DNA of 64,000 nucleotides from Paenibacillus_AR mesotrionivorans (lineage in GTDB: Bacteria > Bacillota > Bacilli > Paenibacillales > NBRC-103111), in NCBI RefSeq assembly GCF_046098205.1, contig NZ_JBJURJ010000007.1, positions 186,001 to 250,000 of the forward strand, written 5' to 3'. Both the position numbers and the translations under genes were made by a program. Below, one piece after another: positions 8,001-15,367 of this stretch. How positions within the stretch are numbered: the stretch's first letter is position 1; each line of letters opens with the position of its first letter. The notes beneath the pieces are model-generated. The model worked only from the letters and a program-made list of their open reading frames with translations. It had not been told where the DNA came from and ran no database searches.

Positions 8001-10887
8001 GTTGCCTCAGCTTCTTACACCCCTTACAGAAGGAGACACCGTTCTCTCGGTAAATATTCCTGTCCGGTCTCATCTGAAGATCGTAAGGAACGGGATTACG
8101 GTTGTCGAAGACTATTGCGGAGAGGGCAAGGTTCAAATTCCGTTAAACATGGGCACGCCTCTATCCAAAGGGGACACTGTTCATATCTATGTTTTCACCG
8201 GTGGTTATTTGGAAACTCTTCTGGATGAAAAGGTTACCGAAGCCCCAACCTGGACAGACACGCCGATTGTATATGGAGAGCTGTATGCGGGCAGCGCCCA
8301 TTACCTCTCTGTCAGCACCGCCCAAGGGGCCGAGCTGCAAATTACCAAAACGGACGGCAGCAGGCTGTATACCGGAACCGCCTCTTCAACGGCTACTGAA
8401 ATTGCGCTGATGAATGACTTGGCGGCAGGAGAGAAGCTGCTGGTCAAGGCCAGAATGCCCGGCTACAAGACAAGCGTTGCTGCGAGCCTAACCGTACATC
8501 CCGCGGCGGCGAAAATCTCTTTGGCACCCGTGCTGATCTCAACTTTATACGAGGATGACACCAAGCTGTTAGGATTTGCGGCGCCGGGAGCTGCGGTTGC
8601 TGCTTATGCAGAGAATGGAGCAAAGCTGGCTAAGGCCTTGGCAGGAGCAGATGGAACGTTCTCTATGGAGCTTGGCGCTCCTATGGCCGGCAAACAGGCC
8701 ATTAGCCTGACTGCCCAAACACCGGGAGAGCAGCCAAGCGCCACAACCCCGGTTCCGATTCTTCCTTTGCAAGGTACTACAGCACAGCCCGTCATTCATT
8801 TCATAACAGATAAGCAGCTTATGGGTACAGCCGAGCTGGGGGCATCCATTTGGCTGAACGGGACTCTAATGGCCACGGCAGGAGCAGACGGAACCTTCCT
8901 ATTCTCCATTGAACAAGCGGCAGCCCGGAGCAGCAGCATCACCATTTATGCCAAGCAGGCAGGAAAGAAGCTGAGTGCCCCTGCAACGGCGGAAGCTGCA
9001 TCCAGCAGTATAACCGCCAAGCCTTATGTAATTCCGATTGCGAAGGCGAATTACAGTGATTTGTATGTTATAGGCGAAAGCGGGTCTACCTTCTACGTCT
9101 ATGACAGCACTGGCACTCAAATCAGCAAGTCAACGCCCAAGGAAGGTACAACAGTGATTCCATCGGGCAGGAGCCTGAAAGCGGGCGAAATCTTGAATGT
9201 AAGAGCCCAGGCTAGTGGCAAGACCATGAGCGAGGCTTCACCAGTTCAGGTTTTGGCGAGTCTGCCCAAGGCGGAACCCCCTGTCCTGCTTAACGACATT
9301 TATTATGGCACCTTGCTGGGAACCGCGGCGCCGGGGGCTGATATTTTCATTACAGGGCCCTATGGATATACCCATTTGTATAGTATCCAGGCGGATATGG
9401 GTGGCCGTTTTGTTGGAGATATTACTCCATTCGTTCTAGAAGGAGAGTACAAGGTGTCTGCCTACAGAGCAGACCTGCAGTCAAGCAGTACCGTCAAGAT
9501 TCAATACACGAAGCCTGCCCAGAAAACGGATACGCCTGTGCTTGTGGGCAGCGTACTCGAGAGTGACGGAATGCTGAGCATACTGGCGGCTCCGTTCAGC
9601 GAGGTGACGGTGGCGGATGCCAAGGGCAGTCCTCTGGACGTCAAAACAACCAAGAGTGGCTTCTACACGGTAAAGCTGTCCAAAATTAAAACAAACGATG
9701 TATTGAATGTGACAGCAAAAAAACGCGGACAGCAGCTCAGCGAAAAACTGGCTGTTACGGTTGGAGCCCTTGTTCAGCTTACGCCTGCACCAGTTCTTAC
9801 AGGTTCCTTGTATGAGGACAGCACGTATGCTGAAGGTACAGCCGAGGTTGGAACCGAAATTTGGGCTAAGGACCGTTACGGAAACCTTCTTTCCAAAGAA
9901 ACGGTTAAAGCCACAGACCAGGGGCGCTTCAAGCTGGCCCTGGATACGGCAAGTGTCTTGGCGGGAGATGAAATCCTGTTCTATGCCCGGAAGCCCAACC
10001 TTCAGGACAGCAAACCTCTGGTTGTCAAAGTATCGTCTTACAAGACCGATAACGGATCTCCTTGGGTATCTGAAAAAATCTACACGGAGACAACAGAAGT
10101 CTATGTCAGTCTTCCATCAAGCAGTCTGCTGGTGATAAGGGATAGTGAGGAATTATTGCTGGGTATGAGCAAAATGGAAACCAGCGGAAAGCTTAAGCTG
10201 GATTTTGCCAATCCGTTGAAGGCTGGTGATGTGTTCCGCATCTATGCCAAACCTTTAAGCGGGGGCAAGAACGCCGGGGCCCCGGCCGTGCTGACCGTGC
10301 TTCCAATGCAAGGCACAACGGAAACACCCACCGTATCCCGAAGTGTATACGAAGGGGACTACAGTGTACTCATCACATATCCCGCGGCAGCGGATGTGGA
10401 GGTTTACCATGTGGAAGGGCAGACCCGACTGACCTTCTATACCTGGAATAGTACCTTCGAGGTACCCGGAACCGTCAAGGCAGGGGACACCATCCGCATC
10501 ACAGCCAAGGAGACCGGAAAGCTGATCAGCAAGCCTCTTCTGATCCGGGTTCTCCCTATTGCCGGCCAGACAGCCGCTCCTACAGTCACAGCCAGCGTCT
10601 ACGGAAGCAACATTTATATTTCCGGTCAGACGGAGCCGGGGGCCAAGATTAATATCTACCAGATTGGCATTCCGGATATCGGGTTCCGAACCTCTATTCA
10701 AGCGTCTGAAGCGGACGGAACCTTCACATTGGTTCAGGAACAGTCGGGCACTGTCCCCCTGAAGCCTGGTGCCAGCCTAACCTGCACAGCCCTCACTCCA
10801 GGCAAGCAAGGAAGCGCTCAGGTTATGATTACCGTCACAGAGGGTGCACCGACGCTTCCCCAGCCGCAGGATGGAGCGGGAGGGTAA
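2068..10887 (+). CDS. Giant SLH-anchored surface protein with helical and about 19 Ig-like repeats
   Basis: 2939 residues. The start ATG has GAGAGGAGAG about eight bases upstream. Signal peptide 1-33 (GGTALAAA). Three SLH domains follow (about 48-97, 108-158, 171-226), which bind secondary cell-wall polymer and hold the protein on the S-layer. A Ser/Pro then poly-Gly linker (242-278) leads to one Ig-like domain (about 280-370) and a beta-rich, beta-helix-like region (about 385-635). Residues about 640-1265 are tandem helical modules built on an AI-x-x-LP motif, similar in style to FIVAR-type adhesin repeats. From about 1275 to the end there are about 19 Big/Ig-like modules of roughly 85 residues, many carrying GTAEPGA followed by short beta strands. 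It probably acts as a long stalk or adhesin, or as a cell-surface matrix protein. No enzyme domain was seen. It is monocistronic and ends at a strong terminator. Confidence 0.85.
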   Translation: MRSNKLKRELSLLLAVTMVFTTIFGLGGTALAAAPPKQEDQGVKASAFIDLEDSYAKEEIQVLESKGILSGYADGSFGPGKAMSRAEFAKVLVLSANLTEDPQAATKFRDVGPDAWYKGYVGALVKAGITEGTSEDLFTPDGPVTREQLAVFFVRGMGLEAAAAKVTPVKKIADLDEVSPWARASVQLAFEIGFVQGTAGADGNMQYLPGQHAQRQALARLAYEFLTHKEAYLAAAEKLARSTPSATPVSTASSSPSPSPSTSVGGGGGVGGGGGGGTSQATVASVRSTGTDKVEVIFDKSGMSVNAADYSFSPALVVKSAVQQAGNNNAIVLTTEIQEIGTVYSLLYKGTATGKTITGTATVLSVLEGKTYNGNYRIASGVEQVGPESGNAVINGLLQLDPGADKELLVRNIQVPEAEILSGASNSIKLQNVQVTRLLTVKAAAQPNPVRIIAAGNTEVVQTNVESKAILDVQSGSLGRTILLQGAAQQKVELRGNFEGDLIIKAPGAQLTVAQGAIVAGVVQLTANGANLEVDQDAAVAKVEIASDAVLVSKGRVAEAEVTARAIAELSGNITKATVKIAGASVKVMKDTRIGSLVLQASATVQANGVIESLDLASEDVTLVLEGTNKEDVYNTVIKVAEEAINALPGPAALQLSDRPAIEAAWSKVHAVKALGKSVAAESLKRLNEAEAAIMKLLAGPAQEALNALPSDAAVIGLDQASRSDAETKLKTAREAIQAAKAAGVKEEVLANRDRILKTEQRLAQLQELSAAIAGAQESINHLPEAADIRSEQLLDIISLIQAAEAKAENARTLAAAAGIPSFDTYIDWSKLTAANKRVEELQGGLSEADQAIIAINTSILQLPSLSQLTLKAQFAVDILRVEIDGAKLRFQITDDQISNLHVLVAVEAKLAELRIIMNEAVQAAIAAIEQLPESSQATLKDKTAVEEAHAKVTAAREAGAEDDQIKNLTKLESLLAKLQELEAGHGKLIEQAAKAIQALPAKDALTLGDEQLVQAARQAVTVLTQQDIVFDEQVVNVKRLEEAEAQLLLLKQGQAEAIAAAIKAIEALPALENVTPSDKTAITEARRLADIAIAKGGQEEITNLTKLVSLEDKLQELVTGHEKLIDQAAKAIQALPAKDALTLGDELLVQAARQAVTILTQQDIVFDEQVVNVQRLEEAEAQLVLLKQGQAEAIAAAIKAIEALPEAAQVQNADGSAIADARRLADLAIAKGAQKADLTNYSRLTAAEAAFNSMAQAVMPKLTAAVYAGELVLVGTAEPGGTLQVKAGAAQSSYSIPSSGSFYIHDAQVMLKAGEDVVIVSQLHGKRDSAELKVPVIAAISQAAAPKPQTFYEGDWLVHGTAEPGAVVRLIGPDGTVYGEATADKTALANGMAPFSILLAATTPLPAGELKVYATLQGKAASLPVTLQRLPLSGEAATAQPAVKELLLELAEAISGTTEPNAILKAENGKGVPIGVGIADQSGLFTIQLLQPLTGFDPVRITAKAPAKLASLPLQVDVFEPTETAATPELVKQLFPGDFTLQLQAEASVKLEVRRTNGQIIATGTANAAGKAEIGLSRVFLIPGEALAIYAKTPLKKTSEPLMAKVQEPAIKTTQPTMDDELYLNSSRIVGNAEFEAAIYLVDSNGQVITSVRGQGEEGKEKQFTLELHPLPASLQANDTVQLIAVASGKLPSEPVLVQVQPAVGQTELGGVVGTVFANGGKLTGWTEPGAEVLLAQDGWHTATRAGSTGYYELSFITAESVLKEGTQVQLTAAAPGKETSDPRTFTVQPISGTAAVPVLYQQSRAYPQGFAIEGTLDGEGFVLVRASDGRLLGTAPVYNGYFQLELWSLSLEAGNEIEVSGTAPGFENSSAVRIPVQTLSGVTTQPVLTHAQPTTKGYLFTGTAEKGAIVELWTGKDQSILISRTRAWDGTFLFEDLTAELPNAQDIWLVARMPGKKNSPLRSYIIRPYAQSGTPPLPQLLTPLTEGDTVLSVNIPVRSHLKIVRNGITVVEDYCGEGKVQIPLNMGTPLSKGDTVHIYVFTGGYLETLLDEKVTEAPTWTDTPIVYGELYAGSAHYLSVSTAQGAELQITKTDGSRLYTGTASSTATEIALMNDLAAGEKLLVKARMPGYKTSVAASLTVHPAAAKISLAPVLISTLYEDDTKLLGFAAPGAAVAAYAENGAKLAKALAGADGTFSMELGAPMAGKQAISLTAQTPGEQPSATTPVPILPLQGTTAQPVIHFITDKQLMGTAELGASIWLNGTLMATAGADGTFLFSIEQAAARSSSITIYAKQAGKKLSAPATAEAASSSITAKPYVIPIAKANYSDLYVIGESGSTFYVYDSTGTQISKSTPKEGTTVIPSGRSLKAGEILNVRAQASGKTMSEASPVQVLASLPKAEPPVLLNDIYYGTLLGTAAPGADIFITGPYGYTHLYSIQADMGGRFVGDITPFVLEGEYKVSAYRADLQSSSTVKIQYTKPAQKTDTPVLVGSVLESDGMLSILAAPFSEVTVADAKGSPLDVKTTKSGFYTVKLSKIKTNDVLNVTAKKRGQQLSEKLAVTVGALVQLTPAPVLTGSLYEDSTYAEGTAEVGTEIWAKDRYGNLLSKETVKATDQGRFKLALDTASVLAGDEILFYARKPNLQDSKPLVVKVSSYKTDNGSPWVSEKIYTETTEVYVSLPSSSLLVIRDSEELLLGMSKMETSGKLKLDFANPLKAGDVFRIYAKPLSGGKNAGAPAVLTVLPMQGTTETPTVSRSVYEGDYSVLITYPAAADVEVYHVEGQTRLTFYTWNSTFEVPGTVKAGDTIRITAKETGKLISKPLLIRVLPIAGQTAAPTVTASVYGSNIYISGQTEPGAKINIYQIGIPDIGFRTSIQASEADGTFTLVQEQSGTVPLKPGASLTCTALTPGKQGSAQVMITVTEGAPTLPQPQDGAGG
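5023..5277 (+). repeat. Direct repeat copy 1 inside the giant SLH gene
   Basis: This segment of about 255 bp encodes one helical module starting near HGKLIEQAAKAIQALP. It is nearly identical to 5431-5685, giving a 408-bp (136-codon) period. Confidence 0.85.
5431..5685 (+). repeat. Direct repeat copy 2 inside the giant SLH gene
   Basis: Second near-identical copy of the segment at 5023-5277. The differences visible are single-base changes such as HGKLIEQ versus HEKLIDQ, which points to a recent in-frame tandem duplication. Confidence 0.85.
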
Positions 10888-10915
10888 GCTAATCCCCGAG
10901 CATCTTGGAGAAATT

Positions 10916-10957
10916 GAACAGGCTTTGTCATCGTGAGATGGCAAGGCCTGTTTTTTA
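10916..10957 (+). terminator. Intrinsic terminator of the giant SLH gene
   Basis: AACAGGCTTTGTCAT pairs with ATGGCAAGGCCTGTT using G-T wobble pairs, followed by six T. Confidence 0.8.
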
Positions 10958-11230
10958 ATACGGCGACGGGTTTTATCGGAAAACCTTGGGAATACGATAG
11001 TGCTTAATGACTTACACTAGCCAAAATGGTATCCTTATCTTAACCGAACCATTTTTGGAGGAATCCTATGCATATAGGTACAGTTGAATGGAATATGGCC
11101 CGCGGTAAGGGGGGGTCGCAAGCTGAAAATGTTTCTGAATGTATTAGATTATTCAAGCTGCCTAAATATCGGGCAGCTTTTTGTTTATTCGTACATTGCT
11201 GCGGATAATCTCTAAGAAAAGGAGGCTTTT
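10958..11230. other. Intergenic region before the desaturase gene
   Basis: Together with the terminator on its left this leaves about 340 bases between large genes. It contains a 46-codon ORF (listed separately) and a second hairpin, AAGCTGCC/GGGCAGCTT followed by T residues, near 11157-11182. No other gene is visible. Confidence 0.5.
11068..11208 (+). CDS. Possible 46-residue leader or remnant ORF
   Basis: An ATG with a good GGAGGA site five bases upstream opens a 46-codon frame beginning MHIGTVEWNMARGKGG and ending at TAA 22 bases before the desaturase start. An intrinsic-terminator-like hairpin (AAGCTGCC with GGCAGCTT, then T residues) lies inside its last third. The frame may encode a leader peptide tied to attenuation of the desaturase gene, or it may be the surviving start of a deleted gene. 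No family was recognised. Confidence 0.3.
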   Translation: MHIGTVEWNMARGKGGSQAENVSECIRLFKLPKYRAAFCLFVHCCG

Positions 11231-12217
11231 ATGAAATCATTACAAGACTACACTCCCTGGAAGAGGGGAAAAAATCCTCTGGGTAAATCAGACTTGAGGA
11301 AGAGTGTCTGGCAGCTGGTCAATAGCATCATTCCCTTCATCCTGCTCTGGGGTCTCGCTTATGCAAGTTTGACGGTGTCTGTCTGGATTGCATTGGCGCT
11401 AGCCATTCCAGCTGCCGGATTTCTGGTCCGAATCTTCATTATTTTCCATGATTGCTGTCATCAGTCCTTTTTCGTGGGGAAAAAGGCGAATGCCATTGTA
11501 GGAACGATAACGGGAATCCTCACCTTCTTCCCTTATGACCAATGGAAAAATGAGCATTCCATTCATCATGCGACCAGCGGCAACTTAACCCGTAAAGGCA
11601 CGGGCGATATTTGGACATTGACTACTACGGAATATGCTGCGCTCTCCCCAAGGAAGCGTTTGGGATACCGATTATATCGCAACCCGCTTGTTATGTTCGG
11701 ACTTGGCCCTATTTTTCTGTTTATGATAGGTTACCGGATGAATCGGAAAGGCGCCAAACGCCAAGAGCGCCTGAACACGTATTTCACCAATGCGATGGTG
11801 GTCGGTTTGATGGGGCTGCTCTGCTGGACGCTGGGCTGGAAGGAGGTCCTTCTGATTCAAGGGTCGATTCTCTATCTGTCCGGCGTTGCGGGCATCTGGC
11901 TTTTCTACGTGCAGCATCAATTCGAGGGTGCGTATTACGAGCATGCGGACGACTGGGATTACGTGAGCGCCGCGATACACGGCAGTTCCTATTATAAGCT
12001 GCCGAGAGTTCTGCAATGGATGACAGGGAACATCGGCTTCCATCATATTCATCATCTGGATCCTCAGGTGACAAACTATCATTTGGAGCAAATCCATGAG
12101 AGTAACTCCGCAATGCAAGATGTCCCGGCCATTGGAATTCGCATGAGTCTGCGGGCGCTTCGATATCGACTATGGGACGAAGGCAGCAAACGATTTGTGG
12201 GGTTTAGAGGGTTGTAG
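11231..12217 (+). CDS. Membrane fatty acid desaturase
   Basis: 328 residues with AAAGGAGG before the ATG. It has the three histidine boxes of the membrane-bound di-iron desaturase family: HDCCH at 73-77, HSIHH at 109-113 and HHIHH at 271-275. Hydrophobic segments lie near 32-70, 85-100, 155-170 and 190-225. The family inserts a double bond in acyl chains of membrane lipids using O2 and electrons from ferredoxin or a similar donor, often in response to cold. It resembles DesA-type acyl-lipid desaturases more than the Bacillus delta-5 enzyme, but the bond position cannot be read from sequence. A strong terminator follows, so it is probably a single-gene unit. Confidence 0.9.
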   Translation: MKSLQDYTPWKRGKNPLGKSDLRKSVWQLVNSIIPFILLWGLAYASLTVSVWIALALAIPAAGFLVRIFIIFHDCCHQSFFVGKKANAIVGTITGILTFFPYDQWKNEHSIHHATSGNLTRKGTGDIWTLTTTEYAALSPRKRLGYRLYRNPLVMFGLGPIFLFMIGYRMNRKGAKRQERLNTYFTNAMVVGLMGLLCWTLGWKEVLLIQGSILYLSGVAGIWLFYVQHQFEGAYYEHADDWDYVSAAIHGSSYYKLPRVLQWMTGNIGFHHIHHLDPQVTNYHLEQIHESNSAMQDVPAIGIRMSLRALRYRLWDEGSKRFVGFRGL

Positions 12218-12263
12218 GTATGACGGGTATAGCCTGCCAATAGAGAAATGTAGATGCTTCAAA

Positions 12264-12299
12264 CAAAACCTCTGGCCGAAATGGGCCAGAGGTTTTGTT
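12264..12299 (+). terminator. Intrinsic terminator of the desaturase gene
   Basis: AAAACCTCTGGCC and GGCCAGAGGTTTT form a 13-bp stem over a short loop, with T residues at the 3' side. Confidence 0.85.
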
Positions 12300-12458
12300 A
12301 GGATTATTAATTGTTGCTTTGAAGGTGCTTGTATGGTTTTGTCGAACTATAGTATATAATTTACGTGTAAGAATATTCCTTTAATAGGGATAAAGGGTGA
12401 TTGCCGCATCTCAGATTACCCATGTCCAGCTAGACCGAATCTTAAGGAGGAATAAAAA

Positions 12459-12899
12459 GTGAAGCAATCCCAATTGAGTACCTTTATTCAAGAGCATGTT
12501 GAGGATGATGATTTTACAGGTGGAGTTTCAGACACGATCATTGCGCAAACGGAGGACAAACTAAAGGTTGTATTTCCGCCGAGCTATACATGGTTTTTGA
12601 AACACTATGGCTCGGGCGGAATTTTTGGCGTAGATATCCTCGGATGCGGGAAATCGGCAGTTCCTTCTGTTGTGTCGAATACCGAGAGGCTCCGTAATAT
12701 AGGACTGCCCTCGAACTACATTGTCATTGAAAACTGCGATGAATTCTTTTATTGCCTTTATACCGGAGATAGAATAGAAAAGGAATGTCCGGTAGTCGTA
12801 TGGGATCGAAACGGCGGAGCCAGCGAAAAACGGGCAGATGATTTTTATAGCTTTTTACTAGAACGACTCATGGATGCTAAAGAGAATTGGGAGGAATAA
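12459..12899 (+). CDS. SUKH (SMI1/KNR4) family immunity-type protein
   Basis: 146 residues from a GTG start with AAGGAGG nine bases upstream. The order of motifs fits the SUKH-1 fold: an N-terminal helix, the FPPSYTWFLKHYGSGG segment, then IFGVDILG and a C-terminal acidic helix (FYSFLLERLMDAKENWEE). Bacterial SUKH proteins usually neutralise a cognate polymorphic toxin, often a nuclease or deaminase, in contact-dependent competition. No toxin gene is adjacent, so this copy looks like an orphan immunity gene or a household SMI1-like protein. The family call is strong and the target is unknown. Confidence 0.8.
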   Translation: MKQSQLSTFIQEHVEDDDFTGGVSDTIIAQTEDKLKVVFPPSYTWFLKHYGSGGIFGVDILGCGKSAVPSVVSNTERLRNIGLPSNYIVIENCDEFFYCLYTGDRIEKECPVVVWDRNGGASEKRADDFYSFLLERLMDAKENWEE

Positions 12900-13044
12900 G
12901 CAGCAAAATAACTCATAGCAACAGACCCTAGCCTAAGGTCCAGTCCCAGCTACCTCCCAAGACCGTTATGTCCGGCTTATCCTGCGGATATAATGGAGGT
13001 ATAGCACGGAACGTGTGTGATTGAGGCAGAAGGGGTGTTGAAGT

Positions 13045-13839
13045 GTGAAGACAACAACAGATGCGGCGTCGATGGCGCAGGCGGGGAAGGTAAAGTGGGT
13101 GCTGTTTAATCCCAAAACCTATGCCACGATTCTTTACTTATTGTTATCTCTCCCGTTAGGGATTGTCTATTTGACCGTGGCGGTATTGGGGTTGGCCTTG
13201 TCCGTGGGTTTAACGCCCATATTTATCGGAATTCCGCTGTTTTTTGGCGTAGCGAAGCTGTTGAACGGGATTGTGCATTTTGAACAGAGTATGATCAGAC
13301 AGATTCTGGGGCTGCCGGCTCCTGCAGCAGCGGTTTCGTCCTCGCCACGGTCTGAAGCCGCGGGGAACTGGTTTAAGCGAATGATAAGCAGCTTTGATGG
13401 TACGCTCTTCATCCGGAATCTGCTGCTGGTTATCCTGCGGTTTGTAACAGGGGTTGTATTCTTTGCAGTTATGGTAACGTTCCTGGCGCTGGGACTTGGC
13501 TTTATTGCGCTTCCCGCGGTGCACATCATTCTGATGAATGAGCTGCAGCTGGATATTCTGGAGAATAGCGTGTTCAGTTATTTCCACATCAATTGGACGT
13601 ACAATCAGCAATATCTGCTGTATGTAGGTGTGGGCGTTGTTCTGTTCTGGGTGGCCCTGCGTGTTGTGAATGGACTGATGCAAATTCAGCGTAGAATCAT
13701 GTATGTGGATGAGCTTTATCAGCAGCCGTCCGTACCAGTGGAGGTTTACCAGCCTGCGCCGGCACAGATGCAGCCTTACGAGTACCCGGAGGTTTATCCC
13801 GCTCAAGGGATGCTGCAGGCTGCCCATCGGGAGCTATAG
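13045..13839 (+). CDS. Membrane protein with a putative Sensor domain
   Basis: 264 residues from GTG, with AAGGGGTG seven bases upstream. A first hydrophobic hairpin (about 30-75) and a second one (about 130-165 and 190-215) flank a short cytoplasmic linker. The segment from NPKTYATILYLLLSLPLG onward is typical of the Sensor domain found at the N-terminus of some actinobacterial and Bacillota histidine kinases. Here it is free-standing, with no kinase part. The C-terminal 40 residues are Pro/Gln/Tyr-rich and probably disordered. The role is unknown, and the neighbours give no hint. Confidence 0.55.
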   Translation: MKTTTDAASMAQAGKVKWVLFNPKTYATILYLLLSLPLGIVYLTVAVLGLALSVGLTPIFIGIPLFFGVAKLLNGIVHFEQSMIRQILGLPAPAAAVSSSPRSEAAGNWFKRMISSFDGTLFIRNLLLVILRFVTGVVFFAVMVTFLALGLGFIALPAVHIILMNELQLDILENSVFSYFHINWTYNQQYLLYVGVGVVLFWVALRVVNGLMQIQRRIMYVDELYQQPSVPVEVYQPAPAQMQPYEYPEVYPAQGMLQAAHREL

Positions 13840-13867
13840 ATAGAAGCGTTCATGATTGTATGAATAC

Positions 13868-13903
13868 AAAACCTCTGACCAGAACCGGTCAGAGGTTTTT
13901 TTA
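13868..13903. terminator. Bidirectional terminator between convergent genes
   Basis: AAACCTCTGACC and GGTCAGAGGTTT form a long stem with T residues on the plus side and A residues (T on the minus strand) on the other. It can serve the Sensor gene and the ger genes that run toward it. Confidence 0.8.
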
Positions 13904-13906
13904 TGA

Positions 13907-14137
13907 TCAATGAAACCATAACCCGAACAGCTTGTTCACGGGCTCATAGACCACCTTGAGGACAAGCAGCAGGCTGGGCATCTTCATTCCATACAGGGAG
14001 CAGAGGGCGGCTCCCAGTCCGGCAAGCCAGAAGAGAAGCGTAACCACCCGTTCCCGCCGCATCCGCTTCTTCTTGAGCACCCGCCAGTCAATCATTCCAA
14101 AAACGGCTGCGGTCACCACAACAGCGATAGTCAGCAC
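13907..14137 (-). CDS. Small membrane protein at the end of the ger operon
   Basis: 76 residues from GTG with AAGGAG six bases upstream, placed just after the stop of the GerC-like gene. It has one clear N-terminal transmembrane segment, a basic loop (KKKRMRRER) and a second hydrophobic segment, then an amphipathic tail. Small two-helix proteins of this kind accompany ger operons in several spore formers, and a role in assembling or tuning the germinant receptor in the inner spore membrane is plausible. No specific family was recognised. Confidence 0.6.
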   Translation of the reverse strand: MLTIAVVVTAAVFGMIDWRVLKKKRMRRERVVTLLFWLAGLGAALCSLYGMKMPSLLLVLKVVYEPVNKLFGLWFH

Positions 14138-14143
14138 GGATGT

Positions 14144-15367
14144 TCACTCCTTAATATCGCCTATGATGGATTTGTCGATCAATCCGATGCGGTTAATTCT
14201 TACTGTGGCCTTGTAATGGATGGGCAAGGATTTCAGATAATCGTCTCCATACTCTTCCTTCAGCCTTGCCCAAGCCTTGGGGTTCGAACGGTAGATGGAT
14301 TCCCCAAACCCCATAATGTCCGCGTTAAAACGCTCATTGATGTGCTCCACAGCTGTCCGCATACGGTAAATAATGCGTTCCTCCGTCTTGCGCTCCAGCT
14401 CCTTGATTGTCTCTTCCTTGCTTAGGTCATCCAGGCTCTCGGACTCCTGAACATTACAGGTTGCTTTGACATGCAGGTAAATATGCGGCTTCCCGTTCTC
14501 AACCTTCACCTTTCGGGTGGTAGAGGTTTGCAGCGACCCGACCACGATGGGCTGACCATCATCTCCCTCTACGGGGCCTGTGGATTGAACGACGTTATCG
14601 GTTACGTAATTGTAGCCGATGGTTTCATTGTCATCCAGCCAGCCCAGCATCTTGTCCTTCCGGAAAACAGCCACATTGCTAAACCGCATTCTGGCTTGGG
14701 GCAAGGTACCCTCCAGGCTGCTTTGCTTTTTTCCCGCTTTGGAGTTGCCCAGTATCTCCAGCCCGGTGAGAACAGGGTTCTTCCCCTGGCATAGCATATT
14801 CTCAAGCAGACTTCGAAAGGGAACGGCAACCGTTTTGGCCGAAATATTCTGGGATTTCTCCAGCGATTCAAACAGCTTGCTTGCTGGAAGCTTATTGAGG
14901 GGAGTGAGGATTCCCAGCACATTCTCCGCCGTGTTGTTCCGGGCGACCATTACATAATAATCGTCACGCGGCTCCCGGCTTCGTTTCAAGACATCAAGCA
15001 CCTCGGCAATGCCGCTCCTGGCCAGCTCCTCCCCGATTACCAGCACGCGGATGTGCCCGTAGTAGGCGACTCTGGAGCTGATAAGCGCATATTGCCGTTG
15101 GGTTTCGTAGAGAGTAGGGACATTAAAGGAGGACATGATGACCGGCACACCAACTCCTCCTCCTCCTCCGGCTGCCTGGGGTGTAATGGCCGAGGGGATG
15201 ACCACCTGCAGCGTTACCCTGTACCCGGAGGGGGCTTTATCCAGGCCCAGCCCCAACACAAAAGCTGTTTCATTAAGCTCCCGCCGTTCCCAGCATCCGC
15301 TTATGGGCGTCATCAACAGAAGAACGGCAAGTAACCCTGCAACGGCTTTAAGGCTTTTCGGATTCAT
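14144..15367 (-). CDS. GerC-type lipoprotein of a spore germinant receptor
   Basis: 407 residues with AAGGAG eight bases before the ATG. An N-terminal lipoprotein signal ends in the lipobox ISGCW, so the mature protein is a lipid-anchored subunit on the outer face of the inner spore membrane. The start of the mature chain, CWERRELNE followed by VLGLGLDK, is the Ger(x)C family signature. The C-terminal domain with ERIIYRM and EYGDDYLKSLP matches the third domain of GerBC-like proteins. With the A and B subunits it forms a receptor that senses nutrients in dormant spores. Its start overlaps the end of the GerA-type gene by 20 bases, so the two are translationally linked. Confidence 0.9.
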   Translation of the reverse strand: MNPKSLKAVAGLLAVLLLMTPISGCWERRELNETAFVLGLGLDKAPSGYRVTLQVVIPSAITPQAAGGGGGVGVPVIMSSFNVPTLYETQRQYALISSRVAYYGHIRVLVIGEELARSGIAEVLDVLKRSREPRDDYYVMVARNNTAENVLGILTPLNKLPASKLFESLEKSQNISAKTVAVPFRSLLENMLCQGKNPVLTGLEILGNSKAGKKQSSLEGTLPQARMRFSNVAVFRKDKMLGWLDDNETIGYNYVTDNVVQSTGPVEGDDGQPIVVGSLQTSTTRKVKVENGKPHIYLHVKATCNVQESESLDDLSKEETIKELERKTEERIIYRMRTAVEHINERFNADIMGFGESIYRSNPKAWARLKEEYGDDYLKSLPIHYKATVRINRIGLIDKSIIGDIKE

